A stretch of 64,000 nt of DNA. It comes from Cedecea neteri. Its GTDB lineage: Bacteria; Pseudomonadota; Gammaproteobacteria; Enterobacterales; Enterobacteriaceae. Under the pieces are notes generated by a model that was given only the letters and a program-made list of their open reading frames with translations, did not search any database and had not been told where the DNA came from. Both the position numbers and the translations under genes were made by a program. The stretch lies in assembly GCF_000758305.1 (NCBI RefSeq), contig NZ_CP009458.1, positions 310,001-374,000 of the forward strand. The letters run 5' to 3'. Below are positions 1-7,836 of this stretch, one piece after another. Positions within the stretch are counted from its first letter, which is position 1. Each line of letters begins with the position of its first letter.

Positions 1-117
1 GGCAGTAACAGAAAAATGCCGGGCGATATCGGTCAGCGCCGGACTATAAAGCGTTTCCACCACTTGCGGAAACATCAGCAGCGCCGTTAAAAGCGCCATG
101 CCACGAGGTATGTTCAC
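1..117 (-). CDS. MFS drug-efflux transporter (Bcr/CflA-like), N-terminal fragment
   Basis: Only the first 39 codons are in the window; the gene runs off the left edge. The start is taken as GTG at 117, which follows a strong AAGGAGGA ribosome site at 124-131; an in-frame ATG lies six codons in. The visible protein begins with a hydrophobic helix containing FPQVVETLYSPALTDIARHF, the first-helix pattern of Bcr/CflA and MdtL-type 12-helix proton-driven drug exporters (family knowledge). It is divergent from the AraC-type gene at 211, about 93 bp away, an arrangement usual for a local regulator of an exporter. The substrate cannot be inferred from so little sequence. Confidence 0.7.
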   Translation of the reverse strand, partial: MNIPRGMALLTALLMFPQVVETLYSPALTDIARHFSVTA

Positions 118-210
118 CCTGCGTCCTCCTTAAAAAGAGGCGCTATTGTAGGCAAGCGGCAAATGCACCATTATAAACATCATGACATTTAATATCGGAA
201 ATCAGACATC

Positions 211-984
211 ATGAGTTGGCTAAGTGCGGATGCAGACTTTAACCCTGATGCGCTCAATAACAGCGTGATTGGCGTGCAGGCTGAACTTGGGGATCATGAT
301 TCCGGGCTGCATCGGCACCGGATGGGCCAGTTGCTGTTTACCCGCGAAGGCTGCGTGAAGCTCACGCTGGATGAAGGCCGGGTGCTCTCTTTGCTGCCAC
401 CGGGTAAAGTCGCCTGGCTCCCCGGCGGCGTTAGCCATCGGGCCGAAATGAAAAGTAGCGTGGCCTACCGCTCAATCTGGTTCGACACAAAACGCTATCC
501 CACGCTGCCCGCCAATGCGCAGGTGCTGAACGTCACGCCGTTGCTCAATGAACTGCTGGAGAGGATTTCGGCCAGCCCCTGGGAAACTGACTGGGAACAA
601 GGCACCTCGATGCACCTGGCCGCTCTGTGCGTGGCGGAACTGCATGCCGCAAGGGAAGAACCAATGACGCTGCGCTTCCCGCAGGATAAACGGCTGCGTC
701 ATCTGACGGGCGACACGCTGCCGCCGCAGCTCAACGAACTGGCCGCCGTGACCGGCGCAAGTGAACGCACGATTGGCCGTATTTTCCTCCGGGAAACCGG
801 CCTCTCCTACCAGCCATGGCGGCAGCAGTGGCGCTTAATGAAGGCGGTGGAAATGCTGGCCAGCCACGCGCGGGTTACCGTTGTAGCCGGAGAACTCGGT
901 TTTTCCAGCGACAGCGCCTTCATCTATTTTTACCGCAGTATGACCGGCCAGACCCCGGGCATGCTGACGGCGAAACAGGCTTAA
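211..984 (+). CDS. AraC-family transcriptional regulator with N-terminal cupin domain
   Basis: A 257-aa protein. Residues about 20-95 form a cupin-like sensing domain (H-R-H motif near residues 34-36, then GxVxLTLDxG and a PPGxVAWLPGGVSHR segment). Residues about 165-257 form the two helix-turn-helix units of AraC proteins, ending in the typical GFSSDSAFIYFYRSMTGQTPG signature. The size and layout are those of the NimR/YeaM-type subgroup. The partly visible exporter at 1-117 is divergently transcribed, so control of that exporter is the likely role (inference). The stop overlaps the end of the convergent LysE-type gene by 4 bp. Confidence 0.85.
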   Translation: MSWLSADADFNPDALNNSVIGVQAELGDHDSGLHRHRMGQLLFTREGCVKLTLDEGRVLSLLPPGKVAWLPGGVSHRAEMKSSVAYRSIWFDTKRYPTLPANAQVLNVTPLLNELLERISASPWETDWEQGTSMHLAALCVAELHAAREEPMTLRFPQDKRLRHLTGDTLPPQLNELAAVTGASERTIGRIFLRETGLSYQPWRQQWRLMKAVEMLASHARVTVVAGELGFSSDSAFIYFYRSMTGQTPGMLTAKQA

Positions 985-1601
985 CGCCGACTGATGGCCA
1001 GCTTCGCGGCAAACAGCAGGAACACGCAGCCGGTAACGCGATCCATCCACTTTACGACCCCGGGCTTTCGCAGCACGCCGGAAGCGTAACGCGTGGCAAG
1101 GATCAGCGTCAGGGACCACAGTGTGCCGAGCACCGCATGAATAGAAACCAGCAGGAAAGTCCAGAGGATCGGGGAGTGGCCGGAGGGGATAAACTGCGGC
1201 AGGAAAGAGACGTAGAACACACCCATTTTCGGGTTAAGCACGTTGCCAAGCATGCCGCGTAAAAACCAGTTATTGGCGCGGGTTGATTCCGCTGAAGCGA
1301 GGCTGAAACTCTGGCGAGGGCGCAACAGCAGCTGAATACCCAGCCAGCATAAATACGCGGCACCGCACCACTTCAGCAAAGAGTAGGCAAATTCAGACAC
1401 CGCCAGCAGAGCGCCAAGCCCGAAGGCAACCAGCGCCCCCCAGACAAAACAACCTACATCGATGCCCAGCGCGGCATGAAAAGCTTTTTTGCCCCCTTCG
1501 GCGGCGGCGGTTCTCAGGATAAGCGCGGTATCAAGACCGGGGGTAAGCGTGAGCAGCGTGGCGGCTAGCGTGAAAGCAAGAAGCGCATCGGTGACGGACA
1601 T
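981..1601 (-). CDS. LysE/RhtB-family amino-acid exporter
   Basis: A 206-aa membrane protein from the ATG at 1601, which has GGAG 8 bp upstream; an in-frame upstream extension looks non-coding. It begins with the family pattern TLxxxTPGxD (TLTPGLDTALILRTAAAEG), followed by about five to six hydrophobic helices and the conserved WGxLVAFGLGALL and NVLNPKMGVFYVSFLPQF segments. Family members export basic or neutral amino acids or homoserine lactones through the inner membrane; the substrate here is unknown. It lies downstream of the tetR gene on the same strand (64-bp gap) and is convergent with the araC gene. Confidence 0.88.
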   Translation of the reverse strand: MSVTDALLAFTLAATLLTLTPGLDTALILRTAAAEGGKKAFHAALGIDVGCFVWGALVAFGLGALLAVSEFAYSLLKWCGAAYLCWLGIQLLLRPRQSFSLASAESTRANNWFLRGMLGNVLNPKMGVFYVSFLPQFIPSGHSPILWTFLLVSIHAVLGTLWSLTLILATRYASGVLRKPGVVKWMDRVTGCVFLLFAAKLAISRR

Positions 1602-1665
1602 TTTTCTAACTCCGAAAACGATAAATCTACTGAAATTCCGCTCAGCCGACAATGCCCTGAAACCG

Positions 1666-2304
1666 TTATTTTTTGCCGTAAACGGTTCCCTTCATCGCCG
1701 CGATAACGCCCGTTGTTCCTCTGTCGATCAGGTCAAGAAAGACGGTGGCAGCAGCGGCGTTACTCAGCGTCTGGCTAAACGTCCGGTGAGCCTGAATCAG
1801 CGCCGCGCTCCACGTGGCCAGCACCAGGCCCGCCGCCAGCTGAGTGTGCGGGTCACTTTTTTCAAGACCGGCTCCGGCGGCCAGTTCATGCGCCAGCGCC
1901 TGGGTAAATTCATCCCGAATCTCCCGGGCTCTCGCTTTCAGCACCGGGCTGTTATCAATCGTCGAGACAAATCCCTGCCCCGCCACCGAGAAAGCCACCA
2001 CCGGGCTATTGTGCGCAATCAGCTGGTGAGCAAATCGGCGCAGCGCTTCCAGCGGCCCCGTGTTTTTATCCCGCTGACTCAGCGCATCGCGCAGCATCAC
2101 CAGCCCCTCTTCTTCGCGGTCGAAGAACATCTCTTCTTTGCGCGGGAAGTGATTGAACACCGTCATTCTCCCCACCCCTGCCGCCGTGGCGATTTCATCA
2201 ATCGTCACCTGCTCAAAGCCCTTCTCCAGGAACAGCCGGGTGGCAACGTTAGAAATTTTCTGGCGGGTGGCGAGTCGGTTAAGGGTTCGGCGATCGACGG
2301 ACAT
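1666..2304 (-). CDS. TetR-family repressor, probable regulator of the divergent MFS gene
   Basis: A 212-aa protein with an N-terminal helix-turn-helix (residues about 15-62; QVTIDEIATAAGVGRMTVFNHF) and a helical C-terminal ligand domain with no recognisable specificity. The ATG at 2304 has AGGA 8 bp upstream. It is divergent from the TetA-like transporter at 2370; the 65-bp gap holds two copies of the palindrome TACTNAGTA at 2335-2343 and 2352-2360, a plausible operator. The arrangement is the classic one for a ligand-induced efflux pump, with the repressor also controlling itself. The ligand is unknown. Confidence 0.88.
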   Translation of the reverse strand: MSVDRRTLNRLATRQKISNVATRLFLEKGFEQVTIDEIATAAGVGRMTVFNHFPRKEEMFFDREEEGLVMLRDALSQRDKNTGPLEALRRFAHQLIAHNSPVVAFSVAGQGFVSTIDNSPVLKARAREIRDEFTQALAHELAAGAGLEKSDPHTQLAAGLVLATWSAALIQAHRTFSQTLSNAAAATVFLDLIDRGTTGVIAAMKGTVYGKK

Positions 2305-2332
2305 TGACAGGATCCTGCGGAATAGATAATTA

Positions 2333-2362
2333 TGTACTGAGTATATATTGGTACTTAGTACA
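2333..2362. promoter_or_regulatory. Candidate TetR operator: paired TACTNAGTA palindromes
   Basis: TGTACTGAGT (2333-2342) and ACTTAGTACA (2353-2362) form an inverted repeat with one mismatch. Each half contains its own perfect 9-bp palindrome, TACTGAGTA at 2335-2343 and TACTTAGTA at 2352-2360, with centres 17 bp apart. The site lies 8 bp before the MFS start codon and about 30 bp before tetR, where a repressor would block both promoters. Binding is inferred from position and symmetry only. Confidence 0.6.
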
Positions 2363-2369
2363 GGTAAAC

Positions 2370-3563
2370 ATGAACAAAGCGCTGGTTGTCATTTTCTCCA
2401 CCATTTGCCTGGATGCCGTCGGCATCGGCCTGATCTTTCCGATTCTGCCGCGCCTGCTGGAAGAGGTGACGCACACCCCGGATATCGCCCACTGGATCGG
2501 CATCATGACCGCGCTGTATGCCCTGATGCAGTTTGTTTTCGCCCCGTTGCTGGGGGCGCTGAGCGACAATTATGGCCGCCGTCCCGTGCTGCTCGTTTCC
2601 CTTATCGGAGCCGCCGTGAACTACCTGATCATGGCCTTCGCGCCGCACCTGTGGATGCTGCTGCTGGGCCGCGCCATTGCCGGGTTGACCAGCGCTAACG
2701 TCTCGGTGGCGATGGCTTATATCACCGACGTCACTCCGGCGGATAAACGCGCCCGTCGCTTCGGGCTGTTTAACGCCATGTTTGGCGCCGGATTTATCAT
2801 CGGCCCGGTGCTTGGCGGCCTGTTGGGGGATGCCTGGGTGCGGCTGCCGTTTATTGCCGCTGCCGTGCTCAACACCGTTAACCTGCTGATGGCGCTGCTT
2901 ATGCTGCCGGAATCACGCGAGCCTGCCCGCCAGCGGTTCAGTTTTGCCGTACTCAATCCCCTGCAGCCTTTGCGCCGTATTTTTACCCTGAAAGGGCTTA
3001 TCCCAATTGCGATGGTCTTTTTCATTCTGAGCGCAACCGGCGAAGTGTACGGTACCTGCTGGGCGCTTTGGGGGACAGATACTTTCGGTTGGAACGGGCT
3101 GTGGATTGGGCTTTCTCTCGGCGCTTATGGCATTTGCCAGACGCTCACGCAGGCGCTGCTTCCCGGCCCGATAACCCGCTGGCTGGGGGAGCGAGGCGCG
3201 GTTCTGTTTGGCATTGCGAGTTCGTGTCTTGCGCTGACAATGCTGGCCTTTGTACAAGCAGGCTGGCAGGTATTTCTGATTATGCCGCTGTTCGGGCTGG
3301 GCGGCGTTGGCACCCCGGCCCTGCAGGCGTTAGCGACTCGCCGGGTGGATGAAGCCAGCCAGGGACAGCTGCAGGGAATTCTGGCCTCGGCGGTCAGCCT
3401 CGCGTCTATCATTGCCCCGCTGGGTTTCTCAAGCTTCTATTTTGTGGTGCAGGACTCGTGGCCCGGCGCTATCTGGCTGTCGGTGATTGTGGTGTACGCC
3501 ATTGCCGTGCCGCTGGTGTTATTCAGCACCCGCGGCAGACAAGCAGCGCAAGATCCAGCCTAG
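2370..3563 (+). CDS. TetA-like MFS efflux transporter (DHA1/TCR group)
   Basis: A 397-aa protein from the ATG at 2370, preceded by AGG; an in-frame upstream ATG at 2304 would read through the operator region and is unlikely. About 12 hydrophobic helices. It has the opening DAVGIGLIFPILPRLL found in tetracycline-type exporters and the loop 2-3 motif A (GALSDNYGRRPVLL), with a second conserved stretch GPVLGGLLG. Such proteins exchange a drug for a proton across the inner membrane. The divergent tetR and the operator pair support inducible efflux. Tetracycline itself need not be the substrate. The last 4 bp overlap the convergent NAD(P)-binding gene. Confidence 0.87.
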   Translation: MNKALVVIFSTICLDAVGIGLIFPILPRLLEEVTHTPDIAHWIGIMTALYALMQFVFAPLLGALSDNYGRRPVLLVSLIGAAVNYLIMAFAPHLWMLLLGRAIAGLTSANVSVAMAYITDVTPADKRARRFGLFNAMFGAGFIIGPVLGGLLGDAWVRLPFIAAAVLNTVNLLMALLMLPESREPARQRFSFAVLNPLQPLRRIFTLKGLIPIAMVFFILSATGEVYGTCWALWGTDTFGWNGLWIGLSLGAYGICQTLTQALLPGPITRWLGERGAVLFGIASSCLALTMLAFVQAGWQVFLIMPLFGLGGVGTPALQALATRRVDEASQGQLQGILASAVSLASIIAPLGFSSFYFVVQDSWPGAIWLSVIVVYAIAVPLVLFSTRGRQAAQDPA

Positions 3564-4237
3564 CTCCGGCGATCGGCACAGGCCACGATATCCGGCTTAG
3601 TCAGGATGGTTTTATCCACGCCAAAACGCGTGATATTCAGCATGGCGTTGCCGATATCGATAATCGATAAAAAGCGCTTCCCGGTGGTGGCGCTGATAAG
3701 ACGCATGATTGGGGCAATCACGGTATATAACAGCCGGTAAGCCGGGGTTCGGGACTGCACTTCCGGCGTCGGCAAAATAAACGCCGGGCGGAAGATAGCG
3801 GCCTTACCCGGGAACAGCGCCAGCAGTGCGTTTTCCACTTCGCCACGCACGCGAGCCCACATCTGCGAGCTTTTCCCGCTGCTGTCTGCCCCCGCGCCAG
3901 AGACATAGACAAACTTCATCTGCGGGCTGCGGGCTTTGAGCTGTTCCGCCACCCGCAGCGTCATGTCATAAGTTATCTGCCGATACTTAGCTTCACTGAC
4001 GCCGGATGAGCTGATCCCGGCGCAAAAGAAACAGGCATCTACATCGCTGAATAGCGGATCGGCCGCGTCAAACGCCAGCAAATCACCGTTCACCACGTAA
4101 CGAATCCGGGGATCGTGCTCGCCCTCAGGCTGTTTTCTGACGGGTAAAATAATATCGGCCACGTCTTTTGCCGCCAGGTTCGCCAGCAGGACGCCCTGCC
4201 CGACCATGCCGCCGGAACCTACAATCACAATTTTCAT
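3560..4237 (-). CDS. NAD(P)-binding atypical SDR-like protein
   Basis: A 225-aa protein from the ATG at 4237 (AGGA 7 bp upstream). The N-terminus MKIVIVGSGGMVGQGVL is a Rossmann dinucleotide-binding turn, followed by acidic and hydrophobic strands and a central VYVSGAGADSSGKSS segment like those in NAD(P)H-binding (NmrA/HTATIP2-type) short proteins. No complete Tyr-x3-Lys catalytic pair stands out, so an epimerase, reductase or sensor role cannot be chosen. It starts 16 bp after the stop of the TetR gene on the same strand, so the two probably form an operon. Confidence 0.78.
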   Translation of the reverse strand: MKIVIVGSGGMVGQGVLLANLAAKDVADIILPVRKQPEGEHDPRIRYVVNGDLLAFDAADPLFSDVDACFFCAGISSSGVSEAKYRQITYDMTLRVAEQLKARSPQMKFVYVSGAGADSSGKSSQMWARVRGEVENALLALFPGKAAIFRPAFILPTPEVQSRTPAYRLLYTVIAPIMRLISATTGKRFLSIIDIGNAMLNITRFGVDKTILTKPDIVACADRRS

Positions 4238-4253
4238 GAGAATTTCCTGTGAG

Positions 4254-4823
4254 TTAAGCCGCAAGCGCATTCCACATCATGCGAAAACCTAGCTGCAGCA
4301 ACTTCTCTTTGTCCGCCGGATGCCTGACGATTTGCTCGCTGGTGGCATCAGAAATATTTTGAATAATGGCGTAGATAAACGTTTTGCTGTCGGTGACAAA
4401 CAGAGACTGTTTAATGGCCTCATCAAACATCTTATCCGCCTGATTCAGCGCCTCCGGCGTGCTGGAGAGCGTTTCCGGGGTCAGCAGATCCGACACTGTC
4501 AGCAGCCTGAGAACCTGCTTTCCTTCAGGATTCTTTAGCGCCCATTCCGTGTAGCCGCGCCAGATATGCAGGATCTGCGTGCGAAAGTCGGCCTCCTTTG
4601 GATAACCGGCCACCAGCAGATCGGACATATCCTGCTTCAGCTTTAAATAGACCTCGTTTAGTAACTGATCTTTCGTCGGGAAGTAGGTAAACAGCGTGCC
4701 TACCGCCACCTCCGCTCGTTTCGCAATGCTGGCCGTGGTGGCCGACAAGCCGCTTTCCGCAATAATTGCCACCGCGGCATCCAGAAGTGCCGCCTGTTTT
4801 TGCGGGCTTAGGGGTCTTGCCAT
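4254..4823 (-). CDS. TetR-family transcriptional regulator
   Basis: A 189-aa protein; the start is the ATG at 4823 with GGAG about 9 bp upstream, since the upstream in-frame extension has no family similarity. Residues about 10-55 form the helix-turn-helix (LSATTASIAKRAEVAVGTLFTYFPTK), and the rest is a helical ligand domain. It is the first gene of a probable two-gene unit with the NAD(P)-binding protein. A perfect 10-bp palindrome, TATCCGGATA, lies upstream at 4849-4858 and could be part of its own operator (weak inference). The hairpin at 4893-4913 lies between it and the upstream SDR gene. Confidence 0.85.
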   Translation of the reverse strand: MARPLSPQKQAALLDAAVAIIAESGLSATTASIAKRAEVAVGTLFTYFPTKDQLLNEVYLKLKQDMSDLLVAGYPKEADFRTQILHIWRGYTEWALKNPEGKQVLRLLTVSDLLTPETLSSTPEALNQADKMFDEAIKQSLFVTDSKTFIYAIIQNISDATSEQIVRHPADKEKLLQLGFRMMWNALAA

Positions 4824-4918
4824 TCCAGCGTCTCCGGGGTCAATAAAATATCCGGATAGTGTAATAGATTTAGCCACCGGGGTTGGAGCTTTGCTCCCGC
4901 GAGCGGCGGGAGCGCACA

Positions 4919-5770
4919 TTACTCGGGAATAAACCCGGTTTTACCTTCGATCGCCACCGAGGCGGACAGCGCTTTTTGATCTTCCAGCGACTGAAGGTTC
5001 TTCTCATAGCTGCCCTTGAGGATCTGGAATGCATCCGCACCCAGCGCGGTTCTGAGCGGCGGCTCCGCCTGCTGGCTCAGGCTATAAATGACGTCGGCCA
5101 TTTTCTGCGGATCACCGGCATTGCTCTCTTCGCCGTGCTCGGCAATCCAGCGGCGCAGCTGCCCCACGGTGCCGTTTTTGTAGGCTTCAGATTCTTCCGT
5201 CCAGCGCACATTCGCCTGGAAGTTAGTTTTAATCGAACCCGGCTCGATGATTTGCACTTTAATGCCGAACTCCGCCACTTCCTGCGCGGTGCTTTCCGCA
5301 AACCCTTCCAGGCCATACTTCGCTGCGTGGTAGAACGCCCCGCCCGGGAACGCGACGCGGCCACCCATGCTGGTGATGTAAATCAGGCGACCTTGTTTTT
5401 TGGCGCGGAAAGCGGGCAAGAATGCGCGAGTGATGTGCACCGGAGAAAGCAGATTCAGGGCCAGCTGATGCTCAATTTCCTGTTCGGTGAACTCTTCCAT
5501 CGCGCCGATGATCGCCCCCCCGGCGTTATTGACGACGACATCGCTATCGCCGTGCTTTTTGGCGACAGCCGGCAGGCTGGCAAAGTCGGTCACATCCAGC
5601 TTTTCAACGATAAGCTGCGCGGCATACTGCTGCTGCAGTTCGGCCAAAGCGGCAGGGTTCCGCACCGCAGCCACAACGGTATTGCCCGCCTCCAGCACGC
5701 GACGGGTCAGCGCCAGGCCCAGGCCACCGGAAGCCCCGGTGATAAACCACTTTTCAGTTTTAGACGTCAT
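4919..5770 (-). CDS. Classical short-chain dehydrogenase/reductase
   Basis: A 283-aa protein. The start is the ATG at 5770 (GAGGATACAAAG upstream); the longer in-frame reading has no SDR similarity. It shows the cofactor motif TGASGGLG near residues 11-18, NNAGG (NNAG motif) near residue 90, the catalytic ITSMGG serine strand, and the Tyr-x3-Lys pair in FYHAAKYGLEGF. Proteins of this type are NADP-dependent oxidoreductases with an Arg after the second strand (VAAVRNPAAL). The substrate is unknown. It is followed by a GC-rich hairpin (4893-4913) without a clear T-run, then the TetR gene. Confidence 0.88.
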   Translation of the reverse strand: MTSKTEKWFITGASGGLGLALTRRVLEAGNTVVAAVRNPAALAELQQQYAAQLIVEKLDVTDFASLPAVAKKHGDSDVVVNNAGGAIIGAMEEFTEQEIEHQLALNLLSPVHITRAFLPAFRAKKQGRLIYITSMGGRVAFPGGAFYHAAKYGLEGFAESTAQEVAEFGIKVQIIEPGSIKTNFQANVRWTEESEAYKNGTVGQLRRWIAEHGEESNAGDPQKMADVIYSLSQQAEPPLRTALGADAFQILKGSYEKNLQSLEDQKALSASVAIEGKTGFIPE

Positions 5771-6016
5771 CTTTGTATCCTCAGTTGATAAGCGCGGCGC
5801 GTGGCCTGACGGCTGTTGATGGTAAGTATTGCGGCCAACCATTAAATGACTGACCACTCACTCAATTATAAAACTGGCGATTTAATTTGCAATATGCGGG
5901 AATGAAATTTATTCCCTGGTCAGACGGGAATGAGAAGAAAAGACAGATTTATCAATTCGCTGGGGTCGGATTTTTTTGAGAAGAAGGGGCAATCTTTTGC
6001 CCCAAATCTAAAAGCA

Positions 6017-7567
6017 CTATGCGCGGTGCAGCGTAAAGGCACGAATACTGTTAATCAGCATCCCGGATTGCTCCTTCAGGGAACCGCTGGCCGCGGAGGA
6101 CTGCTCAACCAGAGAGGCGTTTTGCTGAGTGGTGGTATCAATCTGCCCCATCGCAGCATTAATTTGCGCGATGCCGTCGCTTTGCTCATGACTCGCGCGG
6201 GCAATTTCATCCACCAGTTGCTGCACACGGGCAACGTTTTCAACAATTTCCTGCATACCCTCATCCGCTTCCGTGACCAGCTTACGGCCATCGGTGATTT
6301 TGTTCACCGACGCGCTAATGATGTCACGAATCTCTTTCGCGGAGGCTGAACTTCTTTGCGCCAACGTTCTCACTTCCCCGGCCACCACGGCAAAACCGCG
6401 CCCCTGCTCTCCGGCTCTGGCAGCCTCAACAGCGGCGTTTAATGCCAGGATATTCGTCTGGAAAGCAATCCCTTCAATGGCCGTGATGATATCGGTCATC
6501 CTGCCTGCATCAGCATGGATTTCGCCCATGGCATCGGCCACCACGTGCATACGCTCGCTGTTGGCCTTAACCATTTCCCCGGACTCATTAAACAGCGTAT
6601 TTACCCGGTGGGCATGACTGGCGGTGCTCTTGATCGTCGATGTTAACTGCTCTAGCGTGGCGGCAGTTTGCTCGACGCTCGCCGCCTGCTCCTCTGTACG
6701 TGAGGCGAGATCCTGGTTACCAGCATCAATTTCATCCGCAGCCAGGGCAATACTTTCCGCCCCGGTGCTGACGTTCCTCACCGTACTCCCAAGTGAAGTA
6801 ATCATTCCCTTCAATGAGTGCATGAGCTGCCCCAGCTCGTCCCGGGAATGCACATGAACGTCTGCGGTGAGATCCCCCTGCGCCACCCTACCGGCAACGT
6901 TAACTGCCTGCTGCAGCGGATGCGTAATACTGCGCGTTATGTACCAGGCCGTTGCCGCCCCTAACGCCACACCAAGCGCCACTAGCAACAACATGAGCAT
7001 CTCATTATTACGCGAGTTTTTCTGAATGCTGGCATGCGTGTTGTCGATAAGTTGTTTTTGGAAATCCAGCAGAGCCTGCAGCCCCTGGCGGTATTCTTCG
7101 CTTATCGGGATAAAACGTTCCGAGATATAGGTATCCATGCCCTCATGTTCACTTCGCTCAGACCGGGCCAACCCTTCGGAACGCACCTGCAAATACTTTT
7201 CCCGCACGGGGACAAGGTTAGCCAACAGATGCTTGCCGGTTTCCAGCGCAATTAAAGACGTGAGCTGGGACTGGACTCGGGTGGTTATCGCCGAATTCTG
7301 AGCAATGCTGGCGAGCAGTTTTTTACGCAGCATCGCATTTTCAGTTCCCATTGCCGCGATAGCATTCCCGCTGCTCTTGTCGACCTGCGCCAGCCATTCC
7401 TCGACCAGCCTTTCCTTCAGCAAATGCTGGTTAATCATCTCATCGACGGCATGAACATTGTTCCGACTGAACAGGCTGGCGCCGATCCCCATCAAAATCA
7501 TCAAAAATAACAGCAGGAAAAAACCGCCGCTCAGCCTGACGCCTACACGCAAATTACTTAGTTTCAT
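6017..7567 (-). CDS. Methyl-accepting chemotaxis protein with periplasmic sensor domain
   Basis: A 516-aa transmembrane chemoreceptor. One helix at residues about 11-32, a periplasmic helical domain (about 35-190) of the Tar/Tsr four-helix-bundle size, a second helix (about 191-212), a HAMP domain (ITRSITHPLQQAVNVAGRVAQGDLTADV) and a cytoplasmic signalling hairpin whose tip is the near-invariant IAFQTNILALNAAVEAARAGE. It ends AFTLHRA, without the C-terminal NWETF-type pentapeptide, so it probably depends on other receptors for CheR/CheB tethering. The ligand is unknown. A perfect-consensus CRP site lies about 175 bp upstream, suggesting control by cAMP-CRP. Confidence 0.93.
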   Translation of the reverse strand: MKLSNLRVGVRLSGGFFLLLFLMILMGIGASLFSRNNVHAVDEMINQHLLKERLVEEWLAQVDKSSGNAIAAMGTENAMLRKKLLASIAQNSAITTRVQSQLTSLIALETGKHLLANLVPVREKYLQVRSEGLARSERSEHEGMDTYISERFIPISEEYRQGLQALLDFQKQLIDNTHASIQKNSRNNEMLMLLLVALGVALGAATAWYITRSITHPLQQAVNVAGRVAQGDLTADVHVHSRDELGQLMHSLKGMITSLGSTVRNVSTGAESIALAADEIDAGNQDLASRTEEQAASVEQTAATLEQLTSTIKSTASHAHRVNTLFNESGEMVKANSERMHVVADAMGEIHADAGRMTDIITAIEGIAFQTNILALNAAVEAARAGEQGRGFAVVAGEVRTLAQRSSASAKEIRDIISASVNKITDGRKLVTEADEGMQEIVENVARVQQLVDEIARASHEQSDGIAQINAAMGQIDTTTQQNASLVEQSSAASGSLKEQSGMLINSIRAFTLHRA

Positions 7568-7740
7568 TCTCGTTCCTTAGAAAACCACATCCCAGAGTGC
7601 CCCCGACGCCTGGCGTGAGGGAATGGCGTGTTTTGTAACCACGTTGTTAATCGATATCGGAGGTCAGGCTTATTTCTGCAGGCAAAAACCAGGGGGGAAC
7701 GGTCGATAAATCAGCATTTTGACCCGAAGCAATGCTTTAA

Positions 7741-7756
7741 TGTGATCCGCGTCACA
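7741..7756. promoter_or_regulatory. Perfect-consensus CRP binding site
   Basis: TGTGA (7741-7745), six bases, TCACA (7752-7756) exactly match the cAMP receptor protein consensus. It lies between the terminator of the upstream chemoreceptor gene and the chemoreceptor starting at 7567, so it most likely serves the latter. No promoter elements were mapped with confidence. Confidence 0.6.
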
Positions 7757-7777
7757 ATGAAAATATCAGTGAAAAAT

Positions 7778-7813
7778 AAAAGGCCCCGACGTATTCATGC
7801 GAAGGGGCCTTTT
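7778..7813 (-). terminator. Rho-independent terminator of the second chemoreceptor gene
   Basis: AAAAGGCCCC (7778-7787) pairs with GGGGCCTTTT (7804-7813), a perfect 10-bp stem flanked by T/A runs on both sides. It lies 24 bp past the stop of the gene at 7837-9000. Read in the minus direction the hairpin is followed by TTTATTTTTC. Confidence 0.85.
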
Positions 7814-7836
7814 ATTATTTGCTCTAAAGTTAAACA

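Noticed and set aside
1489..2307. A 272-codon plus-strand frame across the TetR gene
   Set aside because: Antisense to a clear TetR gene with intact helix-turn-helix; Arg/Gln/His-rich translation without similarity.
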